From contig NZ_CP040018.1 in the NCBI RefSeq assembly GCF_005280255.1, positions 2,728,001 through 2,792,000 of the forward strand: DNA of 64,000 nt, given 5' to 3'. Source of the stretch: Arthrobacter sp. 24S4-2 (GTDB taxonomy: Bacteria; Actinomycetota; Actinomycetes; Actinomycetales; Micrococcaceae). The translations under genes and the position numbers were made by a program. Of the stretch, positions 1-7,682 are shown piece after piece. The number at the start of each line of letters is the position of its first letter. Within the stretch, counting starts at the first letter, position 1. The notes below the pieces were generated by a model. The model had not been told where the DNA came from, ran no database searches, and saw only the letters and a list, made by a program, of their open reading frames with translations.

Positions 1-231
1 CTCGGGATCCCTTGGTACGGCCAGGCTGTCGTGGTCGGGCTCAACCTGAACGGCCATGGAGGGCACCCCAATGAGTGTCAGTGGGTGTTCAGGTGCATCA
101 TCCAATTCCAGCGTCACCAGACCTGCTTCGCGCTGTGAGGACAGGACCCGGAAGCGGCTGTGGTGCACAGTCAGTACATCGCCGGGACGCACCGCCGCAA
201 GCCGGATTTCATTGTTGATACCTTTTTTCAT
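1..231 (-). CDS. N-terminal part of an unrecognised protein (runs off the window)
   Basis: An open frame reads leftwards from an ATG at 231 to the first base of the window, giving 77 residues with no stop. The product begins MKKGINNEIRLAAVRPGDVL, then alternates short hydrophobic stretches with charged turns, which suggests a small beta-rich domain. I see no signal peptide or membrane helix. I do not recognise the family. About 240 bp of GC-rich DNA separate it from the next gene on the same strand. The length and function of the complete protein cannot be judged from here. Confidence 0.5.
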   Translation of the reverse strand, partial: MKKGINNEIRLAAVRPGDVLTVHHSRFRVLSSQREAGLVTLELDDAPEHPLTLIGVPSMAVQVEPDHDSLAVPRDPE

Positions 232-470
232 GCGCCGTGGCCTAACTCTCCGGCCCGGTCCGGAGTACTTTCCGGCACGGGAATGACTGAAGCCGCCAAC
301 GCCTGCTTCATCACACGGCAAAACACAGTCCAATATGTCGGGGCAACGAAGTCAAGGCGGCTCGCCGCCCCTTACCCGCGGACCAGATCACCGGACGGGT
401 GGCCGGGCGGCACGCGACGTCGGGCGGACGGGTCGTCTGAGTCGGCACGGCCGCCCGTCGGGATCCGGGG

Positions 471-1991
471 TCAGTGGCGCAGCCGGATGGTGAGGGCATT
501 CTTCCTGGCCGCTTTGCGGTACGCCGTTTCCGTGTTGCGGGTGATGCGCTTTTCGTTCGTGAGCAGGCGGGCGTACGTGAGGGCTGTCTCCGGGGACGGC
601 TCCGGTGCGGCGGCGAGGCGGGTCAGGAGGTCGCGGGCGAGGACGCTGTCCTGGTGGTCGCCCAGGATCTGCTGCAGCCGCTTGGCGGCCTTGGCGAGTT
701 TGCGGGCACGTTTTCCGTGGATCGAGGTGACGGATTCGGCGGCGTGCCGGAGGCGTTTGGCGTCTTTGCGGACCTGATGCAGTGCGGTGTCGCGTTCGGG
801 CCAGGACGTGGTCCGTTCGGCGGCTTTGCGTGCGCGGTTGAGGCGTTTGGTGGTTTTGTCGACCAGTCGGGCCGTCATGGCGCGCGCCGGCTTGGAGGCG
901 CGGGCCCGGGTGGGCGGGTGGTCGCGGAAGTTTTCGAGGCCGGTCAGGAGCTGGTGGTAGCGGCCGGAGTCCAGGGCTTGAAGCGCTTTCCGGTATCCGC
1001 TGTTGTAGGCGGTGTCGAGCTCCCGTTCCAGAGGTGCGGGAAAGGGGCCTGCGCTGTCGTTCTCCGGCATGTCGCCGAGGTGGTGGCGGAGGCGTTCGCG
1101 CATGACCTCGGCGTCTCGTGCCTGGCCGAGGATCCGGGCGAGCCATTTCAGGTCGTCCGCGAGTTTTTTGACTGTGGGTTTGTCGAAGAGTGGGCGGTAG
1201 GTGGTCAGGGCTGAGCGGGCGCGGCGGGTCGCGGATCTCATTTGGTGGATCGCGTCCGGTGTTTCGCGGCGCACGCCGGGGTCATGGGTAAAGAGTTCGG
1301 TGATCTGGTCGTGGAGGTAGGTGGTGACGACGTCGGCTGCCGGTCCCTTCTTCTGCGGTTCCGGTGTGGCGGGGACGCGTTCGGGCGGCCAGGCCCCGCC
1401 CAGTGCCCGTGCCAGTTTGGCGGCATGCGCCGAGCGGACCGCACCCGTTGCGCTGAGCGTTTCTTCGGCAGCCGCGAAGAGCCGGTCGGCGCCATGGACG
1501 AGTTCAATCTCCCATTCGCGCCAGTGCTGCTCTGTGTGTACCGGGTGCAGGGCTTGGGCGTGGACCCGGTCGTCGGCGAAGTCGGCCAGGTGCTCGCCTC
1601 CTGACCCGTAGAGCCGGTATGTGGTGCGCTGGGTAGTGAGCCGGGCGATGGGGACGAGGTCTTCGCCGCGGGTGTAGATGTGCAGGTGGCTGGCCAGTTC
1701 TTCGGGCACCGTGTCCGGTTGCCCCAGCGGGGCATGGATTTCCTGCCTCCGGAAAGCTCCGACGGGGAGTTTGAGGTGCCATCCGTGGTCGGCCCCGCCG
1801 GTCCGGCGGCGAAGGGTGATGCGCCGGGCGGCGAGGGCAAGGGTCGGGGTGTCGAAATAGACGGCCTCGAGATGATCCAACACGGGTTCCGCGACGCGTT
1901 CCACACAGGGGATCTCCAGCAGTTCCGGGAGCGGGGTGGAGGTGCCGGCGTCGTACTTCTGTTCGGTTTCAACCTTGCCGGCGGATGTCAC
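471..1991 (-). CDS. CYTH and CHAD domain-containing protein
   Basis: 506 residues. The N-terminal part (about 5-205) is a CYTH domain of the triphosphate tunnel fold. It opens with an acidic E-x-E-x-K signature (ETEQKYD) and alternates charged beta-strands (RITLRRR, WHLKLP). The C-terminal part (about 225-500) is a CHAD domain: helical, with conserved histidines in HQMRSATRRARS and HQVRKDAKRLRHA, and very rich in Arg and Lys. CYTH domains bind or hydrolyse triphosphates or polyphosphate, and CHAD domains bind polyphosphate. A polyphosphate-linked role is therefore likely, but the substrate is inferred. The ATG lies 5 bp after the stop of the small upstream gene, so the two are probably cotranscribed. 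Confidence 0.85.
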   Translation of the reverse strand: MTSAGKVETEQKYDAGTSTPLPELLEIPCVERVAEPVLDHLEAVYFDTPTLALAARRITLRRRTGGADHGWHLKLPVGAFRRQEIHAPLGQPDTVPEELASHLHIYTRGEDLVPIARLTTQRTTYRLYGSGGEHLADFADDRVHAQALHPVHTEQHWREWEIELVHGADRLFAAAEETLSATGAVRSAHAAKLARALGGAWPPERVPATPEPQKKGPAADVVTTYLHDQITELFTHDPGVRRETPDAIHQMRSATRRARSALTTYRPLFDKPTVKKLADDLKWLARILGQARDAEVMRERLRHHLGDMPENDSAGPFPAPLERELDTAYNSGYRKALQALDSGRYHQLLTGLENFRDHPPTRARASKPARAMTARLVDKTTKRLNRARKAAERTTSWPERDTALHQVRKDAKRLRHAAESVTSIHGKRARKLAKAAKRLQQILGDHQDSVLARDLLTRLAAAPEPSPETALTYARLLTNEKRITRNTETAYRKAARKNALTIRLRH

Positions 1992-1996
1992 GGCGG

Positions 1997-2263
1997 TCAG
2001 GCGTCCGCCCCGGCGGCGCCTTCCAGAGTTGAGGGGGCGAAGATCGCGGCGACGACGTCGTCGCGGAGGTGGTACTGGCGTCGTTCCAGCGGCACCAGGC
2101 TGCCGCGGACGATGTAGTAGCCGCGGCCTTCGCCGGGGCCGCCGGCAGCGCGGTCAATGGCATCGAGCATGTCCGGGCCAAGGAGCTGGCCCGGGCCACG
2201 TTCCTGAAGAACGGCGAGGTCTTCGGGCCGGAGGGAGCTGATGAGCCCTTGAATGTCTGTCAT
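1997..2263 (-). CDS. small hypothetical protein upstream of the CYTH-CHAD gene
   Basis: 88 residues starting MTDIQGLISSLRPEDLAVLQ. The chosen ATG (2263) has an AAAGGA-like ribosome site about 10 bp upstream. An in-frame ATG at 2296 would add 11 residues but has no good site. The product is mixed charged and hydrophobic, with no transmembrane helix and no Cys/His cluster, and I do not recognise it. It ends 5 bp before the CYTH-CHAD start, which implies a two-gene operon and perhaps a related function. Confidence 0.55.
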   Translation of the reverse strand: MTDIQGLISSLRPEDLAVLQERGPGQLLGPDMLDAIDRAAGGPGEGRGYYIVRGSLVPLERRQYHLRDDVVAAIFAPSTLEGAAGADA

Positions 2264-2617
2264 TGTCCGCATCCTTTGTCGGCACCGCTGGAACATGGTG
2301 TGGTTCCCCCTTGCGGGCGTGTCCGGGGGTGCCTTGGCCGGTTGCGTCCACCCCCGATTGTATTGCCCGGCTACCGGCCGGAACAGACCTTGATTTTGAC
2401 CCGGACTCGCGTTAGTGCAGTCCGGACCGCATGAACGTGTCCGCGTTGGCTTCCGCGCCGAGGAATCCCCGCCGCGGCCGGCGGTGTGTCGCTGGCGGCA
2501 CTCTCCACGGGCTACTCCGCGCAGTTAACGCGCAGTTAAACGGGAAAGCCCCCTCGGCGAGGGGGCTTTCCCGTTTTGCACAGGAGTTTCAATGCCGGAA
2601 GCGTGGCGGTGAAGAGC
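2264..2617. other. intergenic region holding a terminator and a short direct repeat
   Basis: No convincing gene. A 10-bp direct repeat (GCGCAGTTAA, two tandem copies with one spacer base) lies at 2519-2539, just before the terminator at 2538-2576. The left part should hold the promoter of the small gene and CYTH-CHAD operon. The right part follows the genM stop. Confidence 0.6.
2538..2576. terminator. rho-independent terminator with a 16-bp perfect stem
   Basis: A perfect inverted repeat has arms AAACGGGAAAGCCCCC and GGGGGCTTTCCCGTTT around the 7-nt loop TCGGCGA. The A-rich start of one arm gives a T-tract on either strand. It lies 42 bp past the genM stop, so it most likely ends the genDFM transcript read leftwards. 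Confidence 0.9.
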
Positions 2618-3385
2618 TCAGATCCACTTCGGCGCGGCCGGAACCGTTCCGTTGGTGGCCGCGGCGCCTGATGCCGTGACTCCTGTTGCTGTCACGCCTT
2701 GGGTGCCGCGGCCTGCGGCCCATTCGACGATGGCGGGCAGGGGTCCGGTGATGACGGTCGGGTTCTTCGCGGTGGTGTCGCCGAACGTCGGGTCCGTGCC
2801 CGTCACGTTAATAAGGAGGCCCGTGTCGGTGCCGCGGGTCTTCCAGGCGACGGTGATGTCGCGAAGGAGCCGTTCCAGGACGGGTGCGGGGATGTCGGTG
2901 AAGGTTGCGCCGTTGTCGAGGTCGACGGCGTGCATCCAGACTTCGCGGGTACGCATCCAGACCGTTTCGGTGGCGGGCACTTCGCGGCCCTGGATGGTCC
3001 GGACTTTGTGGTGCCAGGCATCCCCGGGCAGGTCCCGCCATTCGACGTTCAGGTGCACGGCGGAATGGTCGAAGAGGTGCCGCAGCGCAATCGGGCTCAG
3101 GGTCGCGCCGAAGCTGATTTCGTGGTCCCGCACCGACGTGGAGGCGTACATGGGTGTCTCCACGCCGGTGCCCGCCCACTCCACCAGCCGGGCGATCGCC
3201 CGGGCGTTGTAGCCGATGTGCGCGGTGATGTGGCGGCGGGTCCAGCCGGGCAGCAGCGACGCGCCGTCGAGGTCCGCGTCACTGAGTTCGTTGAGCTTGC
3301 GGGCGAAGAACGCCGTGCCCCGGCGCGCCTGCAGCAGTGCCGCGAGGAGTTCCGGGTCCGTGGTCCGGTCGTGGCGGGCAACCAT
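2618..3385 (-). CDS. genM: mycothiol-dependent maleylpyruvate isomerase
   Basis: 255 residues. It isomerises maleylpyruvate to fumarylpyruvate in the gentisate pathway, with mycothiol as the likely cofactor. The N-terminal four-helix DinB/MDMPI fold carries the expected metal-site pattern: a histidine in GWTRRHITAHIGYN (His52) and the E-x3-H pair in REVWMHAVD (Glu148, His152). A C-terminal domain follows, with a low-complexity Ala/Thr/Gly tail. The ATG overlaps the stop of genF (TGATG), so translation is coupled, and the order genD-genF-genM matches C. glutamicum. The mycothiol-type enzyme also supports an actinobacterial origin. Confidence 0.9.
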   Translation of the reverse strand: MVARHDRTTDPELLAALLQARRGTAFFARKLNELSDADLDGASLLPGWTRRHITAHIGYNARAIARLVEWAGTGVETPMYASTSVRDHEISFGATLSPIALRHLFDHSAVHLNVEWRDLPGDAWHHKVRTIQGREVPATETVWMRTREVWMHAVDLDNGATFTDIPAPVLERLLRDITVAWKTRGTDTGLLINVTGTDPTFGDTTAKNPTVITGPLPAIVEWAAGRGTQGVTATGVTASGAAATNGTVPAAPKWI

Positions 3386-4212
3386 CAGGCTTCCTTGATG
3401 ACGCGGTTCTTCAGCTGGCCCAGGCCCTCGATGGTGGTGACCAGGATCTGGCCTTCCTGCAGGTAGCGTTTGGGGTCCTGGGCGTGGCCCACCCCTCCCG
3501 GGGTGCCGGTGGCGATCACATCTCCGGGGTTCAGGGTGATGATGGTGGAGATGTAGGAGACCAGGAACTCGGGCGTGAAGACGAGGTCGCCGGTGGGGGT
3601 CTGCTGCTGGATTTCGCCGTCGACCGCGGAGGTCATCAGCGGGCCGGCGGTGAATTCATCGGTGGTGACCAGGGCCGGGCCGAACGGGGTGGATTTTTCC
3701 CAGGTTTTGCCTTGGAGCCACTGGATGGTGCGGAACTGGTAGTCGCGCATGGACACATCGTTCAGGACGGCGTACCCGGCGATGTGGGCCGGGGCGTCGG
3801 CTTCGCTGATCCGGCGGCCCTTCTTGCCGATGATGACGGCGAGTTCTGCTTCCCAGTCGACGGTGTCGGATTCCTGCGGGAGGGCCAGGTCATCGTTGGG
3901 GCCGATCAGGGATTCCTGGTACTTGGCGAACAGGGTGGGGTACTCGGGGACGTCCCGGCCCATTTCCTTGATGTGGTTGCGGTAGTTGTGGCCCACGCAG
4001 ATGATCTTGCCCGGGAAGGGCACCACCGGGGCGAGGTCCGCGCCCTCGATCGGGTGCGTCGCGCCGGCCGCCGCCTTCGCCTTCTCTTCCCAGGCGGAGT
4101 CCTGCAGCAGTGAGCCGACGTCGGCGAAGCCATCGATCTCAGTCAGGGCGGTCCCGTCCTGGCGGACAGCCTTCGTCGTGCCGTTTCCCGTGCGGAGGGT
4201 GAGGAGTCTCAT
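3385..4212 (-). CDS. genF: fumarylpyruvate hydrolase (FAH family)
   Basis: 275 residues, the usual length for this family. It splits fumarylpyruvate into fumarate and pyruvate, the last step of gentisate breakdown. The fumarylacetoacetate-hydrolase fold is clear: CVGHNYRNHIKEMG, the metal-binding acidic set in DTVDWEAELAVIIGKKGR, and the C-terminal GDVIATGTPGGVG signature. The start overlaps the genD stop by one base (TAATG), and the stop overlaps the genM start. FAH-family substrates vary, but the operon makes this assignment secure. Confidence 0.9.
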   Translation of the reverse strand: MRLLTLRTGNGTTKAVRQDGTALTEIDGFADVGSLLQDSAWEEKAKAAAGATHPIEGADLAPVVPFPGKIICVGHNYRNHIKEMGRDVPEYPTLFAKYQESLIGPNDDLALPQESDTVDWEAELAVIIGKKGRRISEADAPAHIAGYAVLNDVSMRDYQFRTIQWLQGKTWEKSTPFGPALVTTDEFTAGPLMTSAVDGEIQQQTPTGDLVFTPEFLVSYISTIITLNPGDVIATGTPGGVGHAQDPKRYLQEGQILVTTIEGLGQLKNRVIKEA

Positions 4213-5354
4213 TACTTGTTGCGTCCTTCGGTGTAGGTGCGGCTGAAGTTCAGCCGTTCGAAAATGGGGGCATCGCTGAACCGGAACAGATCAAACCCGG
4301 TTCCGGTCTGCGGGTCCGCCTGGAGCGACCATTGCTGCCAGGACGGGACGACGAAGAGGTCGCCCTTGGCCAGGGTCCTGGTTTCGCCGTTCAGCACCAC
4401 AGTGCCGGTGCCTTCGAAGACCTGCCACACGCTGGAGCCAACCTCCCGGACGGCTTCGGTGGTGGCGCCGGGCCGGAGGCGGTGGAACTCGGCCCGGATG
4501 GTGGGCATCACGTCCCCGCCCGTGGTGGGGTTCGAATACCGGACGGCGGCGTGGCCCTGGGAGACGGTGGCCGGGTGGCCCTCGTCCTCCAGGAGCAGCT
4601 GTTCGGTCAGGGCCCGGTCGGTGTGTTCCCAGCGGTACGCCGCGATGGGGGAGCTGGTGGTGTCATCCAGGCCCGAGAGCGGGCGCAGGCCGGGGTGGGC
4701 CCAGAGCCGTTCGGAGCGGGAGATGTCCGGGGTGGCCTCGTCGGTGACGCGTTCGGTGCCGAACTCGAAGAACCCGGCGTCGGCGTAATGCACGAACGGG
4801 ATGTCCAGGCCGTCGATCCAGGCCATCGGCTCATCGGTGTCGTTATGGTGGCCGTGGAAGTTCCAGCCCGGAGTCAGCAGGAAGTCCCCGCGGGACATCC
4901 GCACCGGGTCCCCGTTCACCACCGTCCAGACACCCTCGCCCTCAACGACGAAGCGGAACGCGTTCTGGGAGTGGCGGTGTTCCGGGGCGGTCTCGCGGGC
5001 ACCCAGGTACTGGATCGCTGCCCACAACGTGGGCGTGGCATACGGTGTGCCCGCCAGGCCCGGGTTCGCCAAAGCGATGGCCCGGCGTTCACCGCCGCGG
5101 CCCACCGGGACCAGGTCACCGGCACGGGCCGCCAGCGGGTACAGATCGCTCCACCGCCACACATGCGGCACGGCCTTCGGGGAAGGGACCATCGGCATCA
5201 AATCCGCGATCTCCGTCCACAAAGGGATCAGGTTCTCCCGGTCAAAATCCCGGTACAGCTCCTCCAGCTGGGCAGCTTCCTCGGGCGTCGGCTCCGGGAC
5301 AACATGCCCCGCGGCCACTGATTCATGAGTTGTGTTCTCGGCGCTGATGGACAC
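4212..5354 (-). CDS. genD: gentisate 1,2-dioxygenase
   Basis: 380 residues in two cupin halves. It opens the ring of gentisate (2,5-dihydroxybenzoate) to maleylpyruvate with Fe(II) and O2. The N-terminal cupin carries the likely iron-binding histidines in APEHRHSQNAFRFVVEG. The second cupin (about 250-350) includes VFEGTGTVVLNGETR. The start is a GTG at 5354, with GAGGAGG five bases upstream. It is first gene of genDFM. A perfect ATTCTG-N5-CAGAAT palindrome lies about 80 bp upstream and probably binds GenR. Confidence 0.92.
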   Translation of the reverse strand: MSISAENTTHESVAAGHVVPEPTPEEAAQLEELYRDFDRENLIPLWTEIADLMPMVPSPKAVPHVWRWSDLYPLAARAGDLVPVGRGGERRAIALANPGLAGTPYATPTLWAAIQYLGARETAPEHRHSQNAFRFVVEGEGVWTVVNGDPVRMSRGDFLLTPGWNFHGHHNDTDEPMAWIDGLDIPFVHYADAGFFEFGTERVTDEATPDISRSERLWAHPGLRPLSGLDDTTSSPIAAYRWEHTDRALTEQLLLEDEGHPATVSQGHAAVRYSNPTTGGDVMPTIRAEFHRLRPGATTEAVREVGSSVWQVFEGTGTVVLNGETRTLAKGDLFVVPSWQQWSLQADPQTGTGFDLFRFSDAPIFERLNFSRTYTEGRNK

Positions 5355-5431
5355 GTGGGCCTCCTCGGTAGGTCAGAACAGTTCTTTGGCGTAGTTCGAC
5401 CCTACGGAGGCGGCAGTGTGATCCCCAGCAT

Positions 5432-5448
5432 ATTCTGCTGAACAGAAT
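5432..5448. promoter_or_regulatory. probable GenR operator upstream of genD
   Basis: The sequence ATTCTGCTGAACAGAAT is a perfect 6-bp inverted repeat with a 5-bp spacer, lying between genR and genD. Its right half, extended, reads CAGAATTGTTTG. This nearly repeats CAGAATTGTATG just upstream of genR (6309-6320). IclR proteins of gentisate clusters bind short palindromes of this kind. That GenR itself binds here is inferred. Confidence 0.65.
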
Positions 5449-5484
5449 TGTTTGTAGGACTCGGCTTGGCCGAAACTGCGGTGT

Positions 5485-6306
5485 TCAGTCCGGCTCGGCC
5501 GGGTTTGCCGCGATATCGATCTCCAACTGCCGGCAGGTTTCCCGCAGGGCGGCGACGAGTCCGGCGTCGAACACCCTGCGGAAGCGGGTCGATGGAGTTG
5601 CCACAGTGAGCGCGCCGACGACGTGCCCGTGACGGTTGTGCAGGGCCATCCCGAGGGCGCTCACCCCCTCCTCTGTGCCTTCGAAGTTGGCCGCGAAGCC
5701 GTTGCCTCGGATGGACCCAAGCTCGCGCAGGAACGCAGGATATTCGTTGTCCGGGATGGTGTCGCCGCCGATTTCCGCGTTGTGGCTGCGGAAGAGCTGC
5801 TCGATCATCGGCGGTTCCAGTTCGGCGAGCATGGCCTTCCCGCCGGACGTCTTGTTGGCTGGCATGACGGTCCCTTGGCGGTCGCCCACCCGTAGTACGT
5901 TGCCGCCCTCCACGGTGGCAAGGAACCGCACCTTGGTCCCCACCCGCACCATGAGGTTGACGGTTTCGTTGAGCCGCCCGGAGAGGAGCTCCATGTGCGG
6001 CTGGGCGATGGAGCGGAGCAGGCGGGTCCAGCTGAGTCCGGCCGGCCCGACCCCCATTGCCGGGCCGGGGACATATCGCCGCGTTTCGTCCTGGACGGCG
6101 AAGCCCCGGTAGACCAGCATCGCCAGTAGCCGGTGGGCGGTTGAAGGGGCTACGCCCAGCTCGGCCGCGGCGTCCTTGAGCCTGAGTGCACCGCCGTCGC
6201 GGAGCAGCTGGAGCAACTGCAACGCGTTGTCCACCGCCTCGATGGAATAAGTCGGCCGTTTCTGGACGGGCTTACGGGCGGACTTGGCCGATGGGTTGTT
6301 CTGCAC
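5485..6306 (-). CDS. genR: IclR-family regulator of the 3-hydroxybenzoate/gentisate genes
   Basis: 273 residues from a GTG at 6306. A winged helix-turn-helix occupies about 20-85 (LKDAAAELGVAPSTAHRLLAMLVYRGF). The IclR effector-binding domain follows (LNETVNLMVRVGTKVRFLATVEG, TSGGKAMLAE). It lies between genDFM, on the same strand, and divergent genK-genH, exactly as genR does in C. glutamicum, where GenR controls both operons. The preceding sequence TACAAT-N7-GTG looks like a -10 box directly before the start codon, so the mRNA may be leaderless. An in-frame extension to an ATG at 6435 is possible but lacks family similarity. Confidence 0.85.
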   Translation of the reverse strand: MQNNPSAKSARKPVQKRPTYSIEAVDNALQLLQLLRDGGALRLKDAAAELGVAPSTAHRLLAMLVYRGFAVQDETRRYVPGPAMGVGPAGLSWTRLLRSIAQPHMELLSGRLNETVNLMVRVGTKVRFLATVEGGNVLRVGDRQGTVMPANKTSGGKAMLAELEPPMIEQLFRSHNAEIGGDTIPDNEYPAFLRELGSIRGNGFAANFEGTEEGVSALGMALHNRHGHVVGALTVATPSTRFRRVFDAGLVAALRETCRQLEIDIAANPAEPD

Positions 6307-6308
6307 AT

Positions 6309-6320
6309 CAGAATTGTATG
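6309..6320. promoter_or_regulatory. GenR half-site overlapping the genR -10 element
   Basis: CAGAATTGTATG on the plus strand matches 11 of 12 positions of the right half of the genD operator (CAGAATTGTTTG). On the minus strand the same bases contain TACAAT, the likely genR -10 box. Binding here could block genR transcription and also affect divergent genK-genH. Confidence 0.5.
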
Positions 6321-6485
6321 GTGCTTCACGTGAGGTGGCCACGACAGTAGTGGGATGAATCACACACTTCCCGATGCAGCGCCGCACCGGTTCCCGCCCG
6401 GGGCTCCCGCCCCTCTGCCGCCGATGGGCCTGCATCGCGGTTTTCCAAAGGCTCGGCAGCCGCCGTCCTGGTCTGCTGGCTCCTG

Positions 6486-7682
6486 GTGGTCTTCGATGGC
6501 TACGACCTGATCGTCTACGGCACCGTCCAGTCCTCGCTGATTTCCGAGACCGGCTGGGGCCTGAGCAAGGCCACTGCCGGGACCATTGGCTCCATGGCCT
6601 TCGTCGGCATGATGATCGGGGCGATCTTCGCCGGCCGGATGGCCGACTCCTGGGGGCGCCGCCGCACCATTCTTGGCTGTGCCGTCGTTTTCTCGATTTT
6701 CACCATCCTTTGCGCCTTCGCCCCCAGTGCAGCCGTCTTCGGAGGACTGCGGCTGCTGGCGGGCATCGGGCTCGGCGGCCTGGTGCCCTCGGCCAACGCC
6801 CTCGTCGCCGAACTGGTCCCGGCCAGGTGGCGTTCGATGATCGCCACCCTGATGATGTCCGGTGTCCCGATCGGCGGATCGATTGCTGCACTCGTCGGCA
6901 TCCAACTGATTCCCGCCTTCGGCTGGGAGTCCATGTTCCTTGTGGCCGTGATGGCCCTGCTGATCGTGGTGCCGCTCGGACTGAAATGCCTGCCGGAGAC
7001 GCTGGCCCCGGTCCACGCCACAGGCAGTGCAACAGGAAAGGGCGCCCGCAAGGCGGCCGGCTTCTCCTCCCTGCTCCGCGCCCCATATCTGGGGGTCAGC
7101 CTGCTGTTCGCCCTGGCGACGATCGCCACCCTGTTCGCCTGGTACGGGCTGGGCACGTGGCTGCCCAACCTCATGCAGCTGGCCGGCTACAACCTGGGGT
7201 CCGCCTTGACCTTCGCCCTTGCCCTCAACCTTGGTGCGGTGGCCGGCTCGGTCATCACGGCCTGGGCCGGGACCCGTTTCGGTCCGATTCCGACGGCGAT
7301 CGCCGCGGCCGCCGTCGCCGCCGGTGCGCTGGTGGTGCTGGTCACGGGACCGCCGGTCACCGTCGTGTACCTCATGCTGGTGCTCGCCGGCGTCGGCACC
7401 CACGGCACGCAGTGCCTCATCATCGCCGCCGTCGCCAGCCACTATCCCGGACACCTGCGCGGGACCGCGCTGGGCTGGGCACTGGGGACGGGCCGCATCG
7501 GCGCCGTCGCCGCACCGCAGGTCGGCGGCCTGCTGCTGGCCGCCGGACTGGGCGTCAATTCCAATTTCCTCGCCTTCGCCGGTGCAGCCGCCATCGCCGC
7601 GGTCCTGCTGGCCGCCGTCGGCCTCAAACTCAAGTCAAAATCCTCAATCCCATACTCACCAACAGGAGCAAGCAATGTCTGA
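6486..7682 (+). CDS. genK: MFS aromatic acid:H+ symporter, probable 3-hydroxybenzoate transporter (N-terminus disrupted)
   Basis: 398 residues with about 11-12 membrane helices. It belongs to the AAHS group: VFDGYDLIVYGTVQSSLI in helix 1 and the loop 2-3 motif GRMADSWGRRR. It should import 3-hydroxybenzoate for GenH. The usable start in this frame is a GTG inside helix 1. Upstream codons in the same frame (6351-6485) still read as a plausible leader (FSKGSAAAVLVCWLL) but contain no ATG, GTG or TTG before a stop at 6348. An ATG at 6355 (MNHTLPDAAPHRF) is in another frame and would join after restoring one missing base. The gene is therefore frameshifted, or the sequence has an error. It overlaps genH by 8 bp. 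Confidence 0.8.
   Translation: MVFDGYDLIVYGTVQSSLISETGWGLSKATAGTIGSMAFVGMMIGAIFAGRMADSWGRRRTILGCAVVFSIFTILCAFAPSAAVFGGLRLLAGIGLGGLVPSANALVAELVPARWRSMIATLMMSGVPIGGSIAALVGIQLIPAFGWESMFLVAVMALLIVVPLGLKCLPETLAPVHATGSATGKGARKAAGFSSLLRAPYLGVSLLFALATIATLFAWYGLGTWLPNLMQLAGYNLGSALTFALALNLGAVAGSVITAWAGTRFGPIPTAIAAAAVAAGALVVLVTGPPVTVVYLMLVLAGVGTHGTQCLIIAAVASHYPGHLRGTALGWALGTGRIGAVAAPQVGGLLLAAGLGVNSNFLAFAGAAAIAAVLLAAVGLKLKSKSSIPYSPTGASNV

Noticed and set aside
388..1146. Long open frame opposite phase within the CYTH-CHAD gene
   Set aside because: Arg/Pro-rich composition typical of an out-of-phase reading of high-GC DNA; the CYTH-CHAD frame explains the region.
2431..2679. Possible small gene across the terminator
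   Set aside because: The terminator hairpin lies inside it and the product is Arg-rich and unrecognisable.
6360..7454. 364-codon open frame antisense to genK
   Set aside because: Gly/Asp/His/Gln-rich low-complexity product with no fold; a GC-driven shadow.
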